DNA from: Lachnospiraceae bacterium
GTDB lineage: Bacteria > Bacillota > Clostridia > Lachnospirales > Lachnospiraceae
Reading direction: 5' to 3'
Length of the DNA: 64,000 nt
NCBI GenBank assembly: GCA_016288005.1
Contig: JAEEXY010000005.1
Span: forward strand, 1 to 64,000
The notes beneath the pieces were generated by a model, which saw only the letters and a program-made list of their open reading frames with translations, made no database searches and was not told the origin of the DNA. This document shows, in pieces, positions 1 through 10,027 of the stretch. Position numbers and translations under genes: made by a program. Each line of letters begins with the position of its first letter. The first letter of the stretch is position 1.

Positions 1-2345
1 CGGACCTTCGTCGTGAATGGGTACTTACAAACGGTATAGGAGGATATGCGGGAGGCTCGGTAACAGGCGCTCTGAACAGGACACATCAGGGCTATCTGAT
101 AGCGAGCCTTCATCCTCCCGTGGAGAGGGTTATCGCTCTTTCAAAAACCGAGGAGCGCGTGATCGCGAACGAATGCGTAACGGACCTTTCGGCATCTGTG
201 CATCTGAAGGACGGCAGGGAGACTGCATGTGAGGGCAACCGTTACATGAAGTCTTTCTTAAGTGACGGCGCTGTGACATTTTCCTATGAGGTCGGGAGTC
301 TGCGCATACGCAAGACGATCGCTCTTCAATACGGTGAGAATAAATGTGCGATCATCTACAGAATCGAGAATCTTGGGAGTGCAGCAAAGTTCATCGTGAC
401 GCCTCTGTTTAACTGGAGAGAGCACAGCAGCCCGCATACTCCCGAAACCGTAAAAGCGGTGCTGGCAGCAGACTGTGCCTGCGCTGGCAACCGGGATACA
501 GTTGGGAACGAGACTGCATATGCGGCAGAAAAAGGACAGCCTGAGGAGACCGAAAACGGCTCCGACGCAGCCGGACTGATAACTGTCGTGCCGCGGACGG
601 GAGAAAATGCCTGTATCCGGTTCACGTTCAGCGGCGGCAGGGTGCAGGAGCGCAGTGATAAATATGACCTGAACATGCTTTTAAAGACCGAGACCGACAA
701 CGAGGCGGAGGGCCTCGACTGTGCCTTTAAGCCGTACGATATCGTGTATGAAGTCGGCGCGGGTGAGACAAAGGTCATCGGATGCATATGCGAGGTATCA
801 TCGGCAGAGGATGATCGGAGCGCCGATAACGCAGCCTCCGAAGATAAGAATATCGCAAACGAAGCGCAGGCAATCATCATGGGTGCCCGAGAGCGCGCGG
901 GGGAACTGGCTGATACAGCGCTTAGGGATCCTGAAGCCTTTCCCCATCATAAGCATATTCTCACCGTCCCTGCAGACGTTTCTGACAGTATGCTTTTCGA
1001 GGCACTGTCTCAGGCGGCCGACAATTTTATAACCTTCCGCAGCTCCACAGGGCTCTCTACGGTCCTTGCGGGGCTTCCGTGGTTCACGGACTGGGGACGC
1101 GACACGATGATCGCGTTTACGGGGCTTACGCTCGTTACAGGGCGGTTTGATGAGGCGGAGGCGATATTAAAGACCTTTGCCCGTTACGAAAAGGACGGTC
1201 TGATCCCGAACATGTTCCCGGACGGCGGGCAGGAGCCTCTGTATAATACCGCCGACGCGTCGCTGTGGTATTTTTATGCCGTGCATAAATATCTCGAGTA
1301 TACAGAGAGCAGACATGCGGACGGAGAGAACGGCATGCTGCAGGAAGCAGACCGGCAGCCAGAAAAAGACCGCGCTCACCGGGGAGCTGACGAATTCATA
1401 AGAACGGAGATCTGGCCCTGCCTGAAGAACATAATCGCCGGTTATAAAAACGGGACGCATTTCTCGATAAAAATGGACGAGGACGGCCTGATACACGCGG
1501 GCGGAGGCTTCGACCAGGTGACCTGGATGGATGTGCGCGTCGGCGACTGGGTGGCTACACCACGCCACGGCAAGCCCGTCGAGATCAACGCGCTCTGGTA
1601 CAACGCTTTGAGGATCGCGGAGCGGCTTGCGAAAGACTATGGTGACCCCGATGCGGGAGAATATGCCGCACTCGCAGATAAAGTCAAAGACAGCTTCAAT
1701 AATCGCTTCCGGTACGAACAGGGCGGATATCTGTTCGACGTGGTGGACTGCGACGTGGACAGTCTGCCCGGCAGGAAAGATTACGACACCGAAGGAACTA
1801 AAGCAGCGGACGGTGAGGCAGTCGATACAGGAGCTGCAGCAGCCGTTGCATGGAACGCCGCGGTTGATGCCGGAGACGATCCCCGTCTGCGCCCTAACCA
1901 GATATATGCCGTGAGCCTGCCGTATCCTCTGCTCGATCCCGGATACGAGCTCAGCGTGGTCGAAGCCGTTAAGGAAAAACTGTATGCGGGCTGCGGCCTG
2001 CGTTCCCTCGATCCTGCAGATCCCGACTATCATCCGATCTATCTCGGCTCGCTCGAGAAACGCGATCACGCATATCATCAGGGGACGGCATGGGGCTTCC
2101 TGCTCGGCGCTTTCATCACGGCTTATGTTAAAACTCACGGTCGGACCGAAGAGACGCGCAGCGAGGCAGCAGGGCTTATCGCGCCGGTCAAGGCGCATCT
2201 GTTTGAGAACTGCATCGGTTCCGTCAGCGAGATATTTGACGGCGATGCGCCTCACAACGGCAGAGGCTGCTACGCGCAGGCATGGAGCGTGGGAGAGATC
2301 CTTCGCTGTCTGTACGAGGATATTCTTATGTCCCGGGATGTATAA
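1..2345 (+). CDS. Glycogen debranching enzyme, GH133 amylo-alpha-1,6-glucosidase type (5' partial)
   Basis: Open from the first complete codon at position 3, so the true start lies upstream of the window. The first codons read REWVLTNGIGGYAGG, the usual N-terminal motif of bacterial and archaeal glycogen debranching enzymes, followed by the TGALNRTHQGYLIASLHPP region. The (alpha/alpha)6 catalytic part carries WFTDWGRDTMIAF (about 1080-1115), FDQVTWMDVRVGDW (about 1509-1550), INALWYNAL and YHQGTAWGF. The family hydrolyses alpha-1,6 branch points left after phosphorylase action on glycogen. The middle contains acidic, poorly conserved stretches (around 1300-1390 and 1790-1870) that look like lineage-specific inserts. 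A GTG at 120 is an internal Val codon, not a start. The family assignment is firm; the exact substrate is inferred. Confidence 0.9.
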   Translation, partial: DLRREWVLTNGIGGYAGGSVTGALNRTHQGYLIASLHPPVERVIALSKTEERVIANECVTDLSASVHLKDGRETACEGNRYMKSFLSDGAVTFSYEVGSLRIRKTIALQYGENKCAIIYRIENLGSAAKFIVTPLFNWREHSSPHTPETVKAVLAADCACAGNRDTVGNETAYAAEKGQPEETENGSDAAGLITVVPRTGENACIRFTFSGGRVQERSDKYDLNMLLKTETDNEAEGLDCAFKPYDIVYEVGAGETKVIGCICEVSSAEDDRSADNAASEDKNIANEAQAIIMGARERAGELADTALRDPEAFPHHKHILTVPADVSDSMLFEALSQAADNFITFRSSTGLSTVLAGLPWFTDWGRDTMIAFTGLTLVTGRFDEAEAILKTFARYEKDGLIPNMFPDGGQEPLYNTADASLWYFYAVHKYLEYTESRHADGENGMLQEADRQPEKDRAHRGADEFIRTEIWPCLKNIIAGYKNGTHFSIKMDEDGLIHAGGGFDQVTWMDVRVGDWVATPRHGKPVEINALWYNALRIAERLAKDYGDPDAGEYAALADKVKDSFNNRFRYEQGGYLFDVVDCDVDSLPGRKDYDTEGTKAADGEAVDTGAAAAVAWNAAVDAGDDPRLRPNQIYAVSLPYPLLDPGYELSVVEAVKEKLYAGCGLRSLDPADPDYHPIYLGSLEKRDHAYHQGTAWGFLLGAFITAYVKTHGRTEETRSEAAGLIAPVKAHLFENCIGSVSEIFDGDAPHNGRGCYAQAWSVGEILRCLYEDILMSRDV

Positions 2346-2430
2346 GTATAAGAGAAATCTTCAAGATATTATTGCAAAAACAAAAGAAGAGTGATAAAAT
2401 ATCTTATCTGCGCGGATGGCGTTTTGAAGA

Positions 2431-2458
2431 ATGTGTAGTTTGACGAAACCTACACATG
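2431..2458 (+). other. Inverted repeat upstream of the nucleotidase gene
   Basis: ATGTGTAG and CTACACAT form an 8-bp stem, extended by TTT/AAA with one bulged base and a GACG tetraloop. No T-run follows, so it is a poor intrinsic terminator. It lies 26 bp before the next start codon, and could be a leader hairpin or an operator. I see nothing else in the 139-bp gap. Confidence 0.4.
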
Positions 2459-2484
2459 TTCTCTGAATAAGACGGAGATTATAT

Positions 2485-3003
2485 ATGGCTGAAGTTGGGT
2501 ATATTTATTTTGATATGGACGGAGTATTGTCGGATTTTGCCAGAGGGGTCAAAGAGCTGCTGCATCTCGAACCTCGCGACCAGGAGCATTCCACGGCGGA
2601 GAGCGACGAGGAGCTGTTTGGCGCCATGCGCGGTTATCCCCATTTTTACGACAGTCTTGAGCCTATACCCGGCAGCATAGAGATATTTAACGAGCTGTAT
2701 GCCGAGTACGGCGACCGGTGCAGGATACTTTCGGGTATACCCAAGCCCCGCAGAGGCATCGTTACGGCGGCCGAGGATAAGAATTCCTGGGTGAGGAGAT
2801 ACCTGCCCGAGGGAGTTATCGTCCACACGGTCTCACGCGCGGAAAAAAAGGATTTTGTGCATAACAGGAACGACATCCTGATAGACGATTATACCAAGAA
2901 TATCTCCGAATGGGAGACGGCGGGCGGCACGGGCGTGCACTGTACCTCTTCCGAGGAGCTTAAAAACAAACTGACAGAAATGGGAATTCTGCATAAGCGC
3001 TGA
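2485..3003 (+). CDS. 5'(3')-deoxyribonucleotidase-like HAD phosphatase
   Basis: A 172-aa cytosolic protein of the HAD superfamily, closest in pattern to the NT5C/YorS-like 5' nucleotidases. Motif I is FDMDGVLSD, with the nucleophile Asp10 and acid/base Asp12. Motif II is probably the Ser in RILSGIPKPR. Motif III/IV is the Lys before RNDILIDDYTKNISEW with Asp134 and Asp135. The length fits the family (about 160-200 aa). The start ATG follows GACGGAG at good spacing. The histidine kinase gene starts 23 bp downstream and may be co-transcribed. The substrate (dNMP or another small phosphate ester) cannot be read from sequence. Confidence 0.75.
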   Translation: MAEVGYIYFDMDGVLSDFARGVKELLHLEPRDQEHSTAESDEELFGAMRGYPHFYDSLEPIPGSIEIFNELYAEYGDRCRILSGIPKPRRGIVTAAEDKNSWVRRYLPEGVIVHTVSRAEKKDFVHNRNDILIDDYTKNISEWETAGGTGVHCTSSEELKNKLTEMGILHKR

Positions 3004-3026
3004 AGCGGCTTGCAGAAGGAGCGGAT

Positions 3027-5432
3027 ATGAAGGAAAAAACCGGCGTTAACGGCGAACCGAAATCGTCGATACTTTTTAAGACGGTGCAGATAGGACTGAG
3101 TATCATACTTGCGTGCATACTCGGGTTCTTTATCTATGGCCAGTTTTTCACTCAGTCGACTCATTATTTCACCGGCAGCTGTGAGGTTTTCAACAATACC
3201 TGGTCATACGCGGACTCAGACGGGGAGGTCCGTCATGTGCGCTTCCCCGGATCGCTCGAGATCGGGGTCGGAGATACGGTAACGCTGACTTCGAGGCTTC
3301 CCGGAGCTGTGGACGAGAATTCCTACGCATGTTTCCTGACCAACAGGAGCATGAGGGTATATGTGAACAATGAGCTTCGTCTTGATTTCGACAGCAGCGA
3401 TAATCCGCTTCCCGGCGGCTACGTAAAGAGCCATTATATGCTGGTGGAGCTGCATGCCCGCGACGCGGGTCAGGCGATCGTGCTCGAGTGCTATGACGAG
3501 GGCAAGGACAATACCAATTTCAACGCCGTGCTGATCGGCGATAAGATCGGCATGATCCTTTATATGCTCAAAAAGGACGGAACGCAGTTTATCGCTGCGG
3601 TGATCCTTTTCATACTCGCGCTGATGTTCTCGGTCGTTACGATCGTGATGCGCTTCATCTACAAGAGAAAATTCTATATCATCAACCTGGCGATCGGCGT
3701 CATGCTGCTGTCGCTGTGGTTTATCTTCGACTCATTCCTTTACCAGATCGCCATGCGGAACTATTACGTAGACGGACCCATGGAATATATGCTGGTAATG
3801 ACGATCCCGTTCTTCTTCCTGCTGTGCCTTAACTACGCGCAGGACAGAAGACATGAGCCGTTGCTGATGATCGTAGGGCTCATATACCTGATCACCGATG
3901 TAGTCGTCGCGATCAGTCATTTCTGCGGGATCCGTTCTTTCCAGGACAATCTTTTGTACATCGGACTGGCAGGTATCATAATGCTGGTTACGATGATCGT
4001 CACGATCGTCACCGATGTGGTCAAAAAACGGGCAAAGGGATACTTCTTCCTTGTCAGCGGTTTTGTGGCGCTGTTCGTAGCGGCCATCTTCCAGGCGATA
4101 AGGTTAGTCACGACCTATGACAATCATGACGCGTATCCGTTCATCGTGGGCATGTACCTGATGCTTTTCTCGGGCGTGTTCACCTTTGTAAAGAACATCT
4201 CGGGCATACTCGACGAGGAGCGCTATGCGCAGCATGTAAGCGAGCTGAAATCCAATTTCCTTGCGAATATGTCGCATGAGATCAGAACCCCTGTCAACGC
4301 GATCCTCGGAATGAATGAGATGATCAGCCGCGAATCGGGCGAGGAGGATATCAGGAATTATTCCGAGAATATCAGGAACGCGGGCACGAACCTGCTCAGC
4401 ATCATCAACGATATCCTCGATTTTACAAAGATCGAATCGGGCAAGCTTGAGCTGGTTTCCTCAGATTACAGTTTAAGAGACCTGATCAGGAATATCACGA
4501 ATCAGATCGGCGAGCTGGCTAAGAAAAAGGATCTGGAGCTCAAGGTAGAGATGGATCCCAATCTCCCGAACGATCTGCACGGCGATGAGAACAGGATCGG
4601 ACAGGTATTGCTCAACATCATGAACAATGCGGTCAAATATACCGAGAAGGGCTCCGTTATTCTGCGCGTCGGCGCTGAAAGCGATACGGGCGCGGAAAAT
4701 GCGGATCAGGATCATTTCGTGATGCTTAAGTTCGAGGTCGAGGACACCGGCATCGGCATAAGACCAGAGGACATGGCAAAGCTCTTCAACAAGTTCGAAC
4801 GATTCGAGATGCAGCGCAACAAGGGCATCGAAGGAACAGGTCTCGGACTTGCGATATCGAACAATCTGGTCCACATGATGGGCGGAAAGATAGACGTAAA
4901 GAGCACATACGGCGAGGGTTCGACCTTTACCGCGTATATTATCCAGGAGATCGCCGGACCCGGCAAGGTCGGAGAACTGAGCGATACCGAAAGCAGCCGC
5001 GAGGAAAGAAAACCGTACGTGCCGAGCTTTACGGCGCCTGAAGCAACGATACTCGTGATCGACGATTCGCCTGTAAACATCATGGTCGTAAAGGGATTGC
5101 TCAAGCAGACCGGCATTAATGTCGATCAGGCGCTCTCGGGCAAGGAAGGCATCGAGCTCTGCTCAAAGAACAGATACGATTTGATCCTGCTCGACCATAT
5201 GATGCCGGGCATGGACGGCATAGAGACGCTCCACAGACTCAGGGAGGATCCGGACTTTGACTGTCCCGTCATCGCCCTTACCGCGAACGCCATAGAGGGC
5301 ATGAGGGAGATGTATCTGTCGGAGGGCTTTGACGATTATCTTACGAAGCCCACAAAACCCGAAGACCTCGAGCGGACCCTTGCGGAGTATCTTCCGAAGG
5401 ACAAGGTCAAAAAGGCCGTTAAAACAGAATGA
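3027..5432 (+). CDS. Hybrid sensor histidine kinase, 7TM receptor type, with C-terminal receiver
   Basis: An 801-aa membrane protein. A first hydrophobic segment (about residues 18-38) is followed by an extracellular domain to about 185, then seven hydrophobic helices to about 398, an arrangement like 7TMR-DISM receptors. The HisKA motif FLANMSHEIRTPVNAI has the phospho-acceptor His417. The ATPase domain shows the N box (NIMNNAVKYTEKG), G1 (DTGIGI) and G2 (GTGLGL). The C-terminal receiver (about 672-795) has Asp723 in LILLDHMMPGMDG and the conserved Lys in LTKPTKP. No separate output regulator lies next to it, so the phosphate may pass to a distant partner. The ligand is unknown. A clear terminator follows the gene. 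Confidence 0.88.
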   Translation: MKEKTGVNGEPKSSILFKTVQIGLSIILACILGFFIYGQFFTQSTHYFTGSCEVFNNTWSYADSDGEVRHVRFPGSLEIGVGDTVTLTSRLPGAVDENSYACFLTNRSMRVYVNNELRLDFDSSDNPLPGGYVKSHYMLVELHARDAGQAIVLECYDEGKDNTNFNAVLIGDKIGMILYMLKKDGTQFIAAVILFILALMFSVVTIVMRFIYKRKFYIINLAIGVMLLSLWFIFDSFLYQIAMRNYYVDGPMEYMLVMTIPFFFLLCLNYAQDRRHEPLLMIVGLIYLITDVVVAISHFCGIRSFQDNLLYIGLAGIIMLVTMIVTIVTDVVKKRAKGYFFLVSGFVALFVAAIFQAIRLVTTYDNHDAYPFIVGMYLMLFSGVFTFVKNISGILDEERYAQHVSELKSNFLANMSHEIRTPVNAILGMNEMISRESGEEDIRNYSENIRNAGTNLLSIINDILDFTKIESGKLELVSSDYSLRDLIRNITNQIGELAKKKDLELKVEMDPNLPNDLHGDENRIGQVLLNIMNNAVKYTEKGSVILRVGAESDTGAENADQDHFVMLKFEVEDTGIGIRPEDMAKLFNKFERFEMQRNKGIEGTGLGLAISNNLVHMMGGKIDVKSTYGEGSTFTAYIIQEIAGPGKVGELSDTESSREERKPYVPSFTAPEATILVIDDSPVNIMVVKGLLKQTGINVDQALSGKEGIELCSKNRYDLILLDHMMPGMDGIETLHRLREDPDFDCPVIALTANAIEGMREMYLSEGFDDYLTKPTKPEDLERTLAEYLPKDKVKKAVKTE

Positions 5433-5450
5433 TCGCAGCCAATACTCTAT

Positions 5451-5485
5451 AGAGGACAGACCCGTTCTGTCCTCTATAATTTTTT
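5451..5485 (+). terminator. Intrinsic terminator after the hybrid kinase gene
   Basis: A perfect 10-bp stem, AGAGGACAGA / TCTGTCCTCT, with loop CCCGT, followed by ATAATTTTTT. The T-run overlaps the first of three direct repeats upstream of carA. Confidence 0.85.
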
Positions 5486-5548
5486 GGTGTAAAAAACAAA
5501 ATCATTTAGTGTGACAAGCTTTCATCTTTGGTGTAACATAGATTGAAA
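5483..5548 (+). promoter_or_regulatory. Three direct repeats, 22-bp period, over the putative carAB promoter
   Basis: TTTGGTGTAA (5483), TTTAGTGTGA (5505) and TTTGGTGTAA (5527) start exactly 22 bp apart, which places them on one face of the helix. The best promoter I can fit uses GTGACA (5511-5516) and TAACAT (5534-5539) with a 17-bp spacer, so the -35 lies in repeat 2 and the -10 in repeat 3. The layout suggests a dimeric or oligomeric DNA-binding regulator; which one is unknown. Confidence 0.5.
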
Positions 5549-5587
5549 AGGTTAAGCGACGGGGAAAGAGCAAAGGAGCTGAATCGA

Positions 5588-6703
5588 ATGAACAAAAAAA
5601 TCGTGCTTGAAGACGGTCTCGAGTTTGTGGGTACCGGATTCGGATCACCGGAAAACCGTATGGTCGAGCTGGTGTTCAACACTTCTATGGTCGGTTATCA
5701 GGAAATAGTTTCCGATCCTTCTTATACGGGGCAGGCAGTCGTGATGACTTATCCGCTTATCGGCAATTACGGTATGTGTGATGACGATTACGAAACCTTA
5801 AGACCCTCCGTATCGGGTCTCATAGTCAGAGAATATTGCGAAAAACCTTCAAATTTCCGTTATACCAGAACCCTCGAGGACGTCATGAAAGAATTTGACA
5901 TCGTGGGTGTTTGCGGTATTGATACCAGAACGCTCGGCAGATACATTCGTAATTACGGTACCTGTAGGGCGTATATTTGTGATTCGGGGATTTCCACGGA
6001 GGATGCGGTCGCGGCGCTCAAGGCCTGGGTTCCCGCAACGGACTTCGTGGCGCAGGTCAGCACGCGTGAGACCTACGACTGGAGCACGGCAAAGATCAGC
6101 GATCTCTACCCTCTCCAGAGCAACCATGTTGTGGCCATCGACTGCGGCATGAAGCGCAATATCCCGAGGAGTCTTGCCCGCCGCGGATGCAAGGTCACTG
6201 TGGTTCCGTGGGACAGCAGCGCGGAGTATATCTTAAGCCTCAAGCCCGACGGAGTGTTCATCTCAAACGGCCCCGGCGATCCGCAGGACGCGGTTCCGAC
6301 GATCGCGGCCATAAAGCAGCTGATCGGCAAAGTCCCGATATTCGGCATCTGCCTCGGACATCAGATCATCTCGCTCGCGTACGGTGCCGACACATACAAG
6401 CTTAAGTTCGGTCATCGCGGCGGCAATCACCCCGTGAAAAACTTAAAGACCGGCAAGATAGAGATCACCTCGCAGAACCATTCCTACGCGGTCAGGGAAG
6501 AATCCCTCGCCGGAACCGGTCTGGAGGTAACGCACATTAATATCCTCGACAATACGATCGAGGGCGTTGAATGCAAAAAAGACAGAGTCTTCTCGGTACA
6601 GTACCATCCCGAGAGCGCGCCGGGACCTCAGGACTCCGCGTACCTGTTTGATGAGTTTATCGATATCATGAATGAGTCAAAGGGGGTAGTGGAAAATGCC
6701 TAA
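5588..6703 (+). CDS. carA: Carbamoyl-phosphate synthase small (glutaminase) subunit
   Basis: Hydrolyses glutamine and channels ammonia to CarB for carbamoyl phosphate (pyrimidine and arginine synthesis). 371 aa from the chosen ATG. The N-terminal CPSase_sm domain begins [13 protein letters not shown] and contains [13 protein letters not shown]. The C-terminal class I glutaminase has the nucleophile Cys255 in GICLGHQ and the His/Glu pair in [11 protein letters not shown] prefer ATG 5588, which has AAAGGAG 9 bases upstream, over an in-frame TTG at 5543 that lacks a Shine-Dalgarno site. The 3' end overlaps carB by 8 bp, indicating translational coupling. Confidence 0.96.
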   Translation: MNKKIVLEDGLEFVGTGFGSPENRMVELVFNTSMVGYQEIVSDPSYTGQAVVMTYPLIGNYGMCDDDYETLRPSVSGLIVREYCEKPSNFRYTRTLEDVMKEFDIVGVCGIDTRTLGRYIRNYGTCRAYICDSGISTEDAVAALKAWVPATDFVAQVSTRETYDWSTAKISDLYPLQSNHVVAIDCGMKRNIPRSLARRGCKVTVVPWDSSAEYILSLKPDGVFISNGPGDPQDAVPTIAAIKQLIGKVPIFGICLGHQIISLAYGADTYKLKFGHRGGNHPVKNLKTGKIEITSQNHSYAVREESLAGTGLEVTHINILDNTIEGVECKKDRVFSVQYHPESAPGPQDSAYLFDEFIDIMNESKGVVENA

Positions 6704-9700
6704 GAGAACGGATCTGAAGAAAATACTCGTTATCGGTTCGGGCCCGATCGTTATCGGACAGGCCGCCGAATTTGACTATGCGGGCACACAGGCCTGCCTT
6801 TCCCTTCGTGAGGAGGGCTACAAGGTCATCCTGTGCAATTCCAACCCCGCGACCATCATGACGGACGAGACCATAGCGGACAAGGTCTATATGGAGCCGC
6901 TCAATCTCGAATTTTTGGCCAAGATTATCCGTATGGAGCGCCCCGACGCCATACTTCCCGGTATCGGCGGACAGACCGGTCTGAATCTGGCCATCCAACT
7001 GGAGAAAAAAGGAGGCCTGCGTGAGTGCGGCGTTGAGCTACTCGGCACGAGGACCGAAAGTATAGAGCGCGCCGAAGACAGAGAGCTGTTCAAGGAGCTC
7101 TGCATGAGCCTCGGCGAGCCCGTCCTGCCTTCCATCATAGCCGAGAATATGGAGGAGGGTCTCGACGCCGCAGAAAAGATCGGCTATCCGCTCGTTCTGC
7201 GCCCCGCGTTTACATTAGGCGGCACAGGCGGCGGCTTTGCGTACAACGAGGAGGAGTTCCGCGAGATCATGAAGAATGCTCTCGAGATGTCTCCCGTGCA
7301 TCAGGTCCTCATCGAGCGCAGCGTAAAGGGCTATAAGGAGATCGAATACGAGGTCATCCGTGACGCGAACGATACCGCGATCACGGTCTGCAACATGGAA
7401 AATATCGATCCCGTCGGCATTCACACCGGCGATTCGATCGTGGTATGCCCTTCGCAGACACTGACCAACAAAGAATATCACATGCTCCGCGACAGCGCAC
7501 TGAAGATCATCCGCGCGCTGAAGATCGAAGGCGGCTGCAACGTGCAGTTCGCGCTCGATCCCGAGTCGTTCGATTATTACCTGATAGAGGTCAATCCCAG
7601 GGTTTCGCGTTCATCGGCGCTGGCTTCAAAGGCGAGCGGATACCCGATCGCGCGCGTTTCGGCAAAGATCAGCGTAGGCATGCATCTCGATGAGATCATG
7701 CTCGCGAATACGCCCGCATCCTTCGAGCCCGCGCTGGATTATGTGGTATCGAAGATGCCCCGTTTCCCGTTCGACAAGTTCAACGACGCGAACAACCGCC
7801 TCGGCACCCAGATGAAGGCGACCGGTGAGGTCATGAGCGTCGGCAGGACCATAGAGGAAAGCATCTTAAAGGCCATCCGCTCACTCGAGATCGGCGTATT
7901 CCATCTGCATCACAAAAAGTTCGACCACATGCCTGCGGACGAGCTCAAAGAATATATCACGACGGGTACGGACGACCGTATCTACGCGATCGCGCAGCTG
8001 CTGCGTCTCGGCGTTGAAGTAAACGAGATCCATGATCTGACCGGCATCGATACCTTCTTCATCGAGAAGTTCCTGAACATCGTGAGGACAGAGAAGGAGA
8101 CCGAAGCACACAAGGGCGACTTAGAGTACCTTAAAGCAGCCAAGAAAATGGGCTTCGCCGACAAGGAGATCGCCGTGCTCTGGGGCATGACCGAGCGGGA
8201 GATCTACGAGATCCGAAAGGCGGAGAATATCAGGCCCGTATACAAGATGATCGACTCCTGCGCTTCGGAGTTTGAGAGCTACATCCCTTATTTCTACTCG
8301 ACTTACGAGCAGGAGAATGAGTCGCAGAAATCCGACAGGAAAAAGATCATCGTACTCGGTTCGGGTCCTATCCGTATCGGACAGGGCGTGGAGTTCGACT
8401 ATTCCACCGTACACGCGGTCATGACGATAAAGGCGCACGGTTATGAGGCCATTATCATCAACAATAACCCCGAGACCGTATCTACGGATTACACGACGAG
8501 CGACAAGCTCTATTTCGAGCCTCTCGCGGTCGAGGATGTCATGAACATCATCGATTACGAGCAGCCCGACGGCGTTATCGCGATACTCGGCGGACAGACC
8601 GCGATCAATCTGGCCGAGCCCTTAAAGGAGCACGGAGTCAGGATCATCGGTACCGACTGCGACGCGATCGAGCGCGCGGAGAACCGCGACGCGTTTGAAA
8701 AAGTATTAAAGGACCTTAACATACCCCAGCCCAACGGTGAAGCAGTAACGAGCATCGAGGACGGCGTGGCCGCGGCCGAGCGCATCGGATATCCCGTGCT
8801 CGTGCGCCCGAGCTTCGTTCTCGGAGGCCGCGCGATGCAGATCGTATCAAAGGAAAACGACCTGCGCCATTACTTAAAGACCGCGGTTGAGGTCGATGTA
8901 GATAAGCCCGTTTTGGTCGACAAGTACATCATGGGCAAGGAGGTCGAGGTCGACGCGATCTGCGACGGCAGAGACGTATTCGTTCCCGGCATCATGGAGC
9001 TCGTAGAGCGTACCGGCGTGCATTCGGGCGACTCGATCAGCGTATATCCGACATTCAGCATCTCTGATAAGGTCAAGGGCACTATCCTGACCTATACGAA
9101 GCAGCTGGGTCTCGGCATCGGCATAGTGGGACTCTTCAACATCCAGTTCATTGTTGACGAAAAAGAGGACGTATACATCATCGAGGTCAACCCCCGCTCG
9201 TCGAGGACCGTTCCTTTCCTCTCAAAGGCGACAGGCTATCATCTCGCGGACATCGCTACCCTTGCGATACTCGGCGTCAGTCTTAAGGAACAGGGCATAT
9301 TCGAGCTCTATCCTAAGGAGCGCGAGCGCTGGTGCGTAAAAGCGCCCGCATTCTCGTTCTCGAAGCTCAAGGGCATGGACGTATATCTCTCACCCGAGAT
9401 GAAGTCGACCGGTGAGGCTATAGGCTACGACGAAAAAATGCACAGGGCCATGTACAAGGCGCTGATAGCGACCGGACTCAAGCTCTTAAACTACGGCACC
9501 GTCATCGTATCCCTAGCCGATGAGGACAAGATCGAGGGCATACCGCTCGTACGCAGATTCTACGACATGGGCTTCAACATCGAGGCTACCTCGCTTACCG
9601 GAGAGTACCTGCGCAATGCGGGCATCCGCTGCAGGATCAGAAAAAAGCTCAGCGAGGGCAGCGAGGACATCCTCGACTCGATCAGGAGCGGAAATGTCAG

Positions 9701-9872
9701 CTATGTGATCAATACCAGAGCCATTTTCTCGGGCGTGCATTTTGAGGACGGCGCCAAGATCCGCCGCTGCGCGATCGAAAACAATGTTACGATATTCACA
9801 TCGCTTGACACCGTACGCGTGCTGCTCGACGTGCTCGAGGAGATTACGATCAAGGTTTCGACAATTTTTTAA
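6696..9872 (+). CDS. carB: Carbamoyl-phosphate synthase large subunit
   Basis: 1058 aa, the usual length for CarB. Two homologous ATP-grasp halves are evident. The first starts [26 protein letters not shown] and the second (about residue 550) [22 protein letters not shown]. Each has the carboxy-phosphate or carbamate kinase signatures ([26 protein letters not shown], and EVNPR pairs). The C-terminal MGS-like domain (after about 940) is the allosteric region for UMP/ornithine in studied enzymes. It makes carbamoyl phosphate from bicarbonate, two ATP and the ammonia delivered by CarA. It is followed within 10 bp by the promoter of asnB. Confidence 0.97.
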   Translation: MPKRTDLKKILVIGSGPIVIGQAAEFDYAGTQACLSLREEGYKVILCNSNPATIMTDETIADKVYMEPLNLEFLAKIIRMERPDAILPGIGGQTGLNLAIQLEKKGGLRECGVELLGTRTESIERAEDRELFKELCMSLGEPVLPSIIAENMEEGLDAAEKIGYPLVLRPAFTLGGTGGGFAYNEEEFREIMKNALEMSPVHQVLIERSVKGYKEIEYEVIRDANDTAITVCNMENIDPVGIHTGDSIVVCPSQTLTNKEYHMLRDSALKIIRALKIEGGCNVQFALDPESFDYYLIEVNPRVSRSSALASKASGYPIARVSAKISVGMHLDEIMLANTPASFEPALDYVVSKMPRFPFDKFNDANNRLGTQMKATGEVMSVGRTIEESILKAIRSLEIGVFHLHHKKFDHMPADELKEYITTGTDDRIYAIAQLLRLGVEVNEIHDLTGIDTFFIEKFLNIVRTEKETEAHKGDLEYLKAAKKMGFADKEIAVLWGMTEREIYEIRKAENIRPVYKMIDSCASEFESYIPYFYSTYEQENESQKSDRKKIIVLGSGPIRIGQGVEFDYSTVHAVMTIKAHGYEAIIINNNPETVSTDYTTSDKLYFEPLAVEDVMNIIDYEQPDGVIAILGGQTAINLAEPLKEHGVRIIGTDCDAIERAENRDAFEKVLKDLNIPQPNGEAVTSIEDGVAAAERIGYPVLVRPSFVLGGRAMQIVSKENDLRHYLKTAVEVDVDKPVLVDKYIMGKEVEVDAICDGRDVFVPGIMELVERTGVHSGDSISVYPTFSISDKVKGTILTYTKQLGLGIGIVGLFNIQFIVDEKEDVYIIEVNPRSSRTVPFLSKATGYHLADIATLAILGVSLKEQGIFELYPKERERWCVKAPAFSFSKLKGMDVYLSPEMKSTGEAIGYDEKMHRAMYKALIATGLKLLNYGTVIVSLADEDKIEGIPLVRRFYDMGFNIEATSLTGEYLRNAGIRCRIRKKLSEGSEDILDSIRSGNVSYVINTRAIFSGVHFEDGAKIRRCAIENNVTIFTSLDTVRVLLDVLEEITIKVSTIF

Positions 9873-9881
9873 AAAATGTTC

Positions 9882-9910
9882 TTGACAACCATTTTTAAGT
9901 GGTGTAGACT
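9882..9910 (+). promoter_or_regulatory. asnB promoter (TTGACA-17-TAGACT)
   Basis: A consensus -35 TTGACA (9882-9887) and TAGACT (9905-9910) separated by 17 bp, starting 10 bp after the carB stop. The predicted start near 9917 puts the attenuator hairpin at about +7. Confidence 0.7.
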
Positions 9911-9922
9911 TCAGACCTATAA

Positions 9923-9975
9923 AAGACAAGGGCGTCTTGAAGACATAATCTTCAAGGCGCTTTTTCCGTTTTTTT
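9923..9975 (+). promoter_or_regulatory. asnB leader attenuator: hexaloop mini-hairpin overlapping a terminator
   Basis: AAGAC / GTCTT (9923-9938) closes the hexaloop AAGGGC. The 3' side of this hairpin is also the 5' arm of a 12-bp terminator stem, GCGTCTTGAAGA / TCTTCAAGGCGC (9932-9960, one G-U pair). T-runs follow at 9961-9965 and after CCG. The two structures exclude each other, so stabilising the mini-hairpin would prevent termination. The loop has A at position 1 and G at position 4, as in hairpins bound by ANTAR antiterminators. The same element precedes glnN, amt and purF. Confidence 0.7.
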
Positions 9976-10027
9976 CGGGATCCGGTAAGCTGTTCCCGTT
10001 GGGACGGAAAGACGGGGAGGCGTCAGC

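Noticed and set aside
1167..2255. A 362-codon open frame opposite the debranching enzyme
   Set aside because: It is the shadow of GH133 coding sequence; no ribosome site or motif.
5433..5587. A PyrR-type attenuator or an A..G.. hexaloop in front of carA
   Set aside because: The only hairpin is an ordinary terminator with a CCCGT loop; no PyrR-binding loop or alternative fold is seen, and position 4 of any possible hexaloop is not G.
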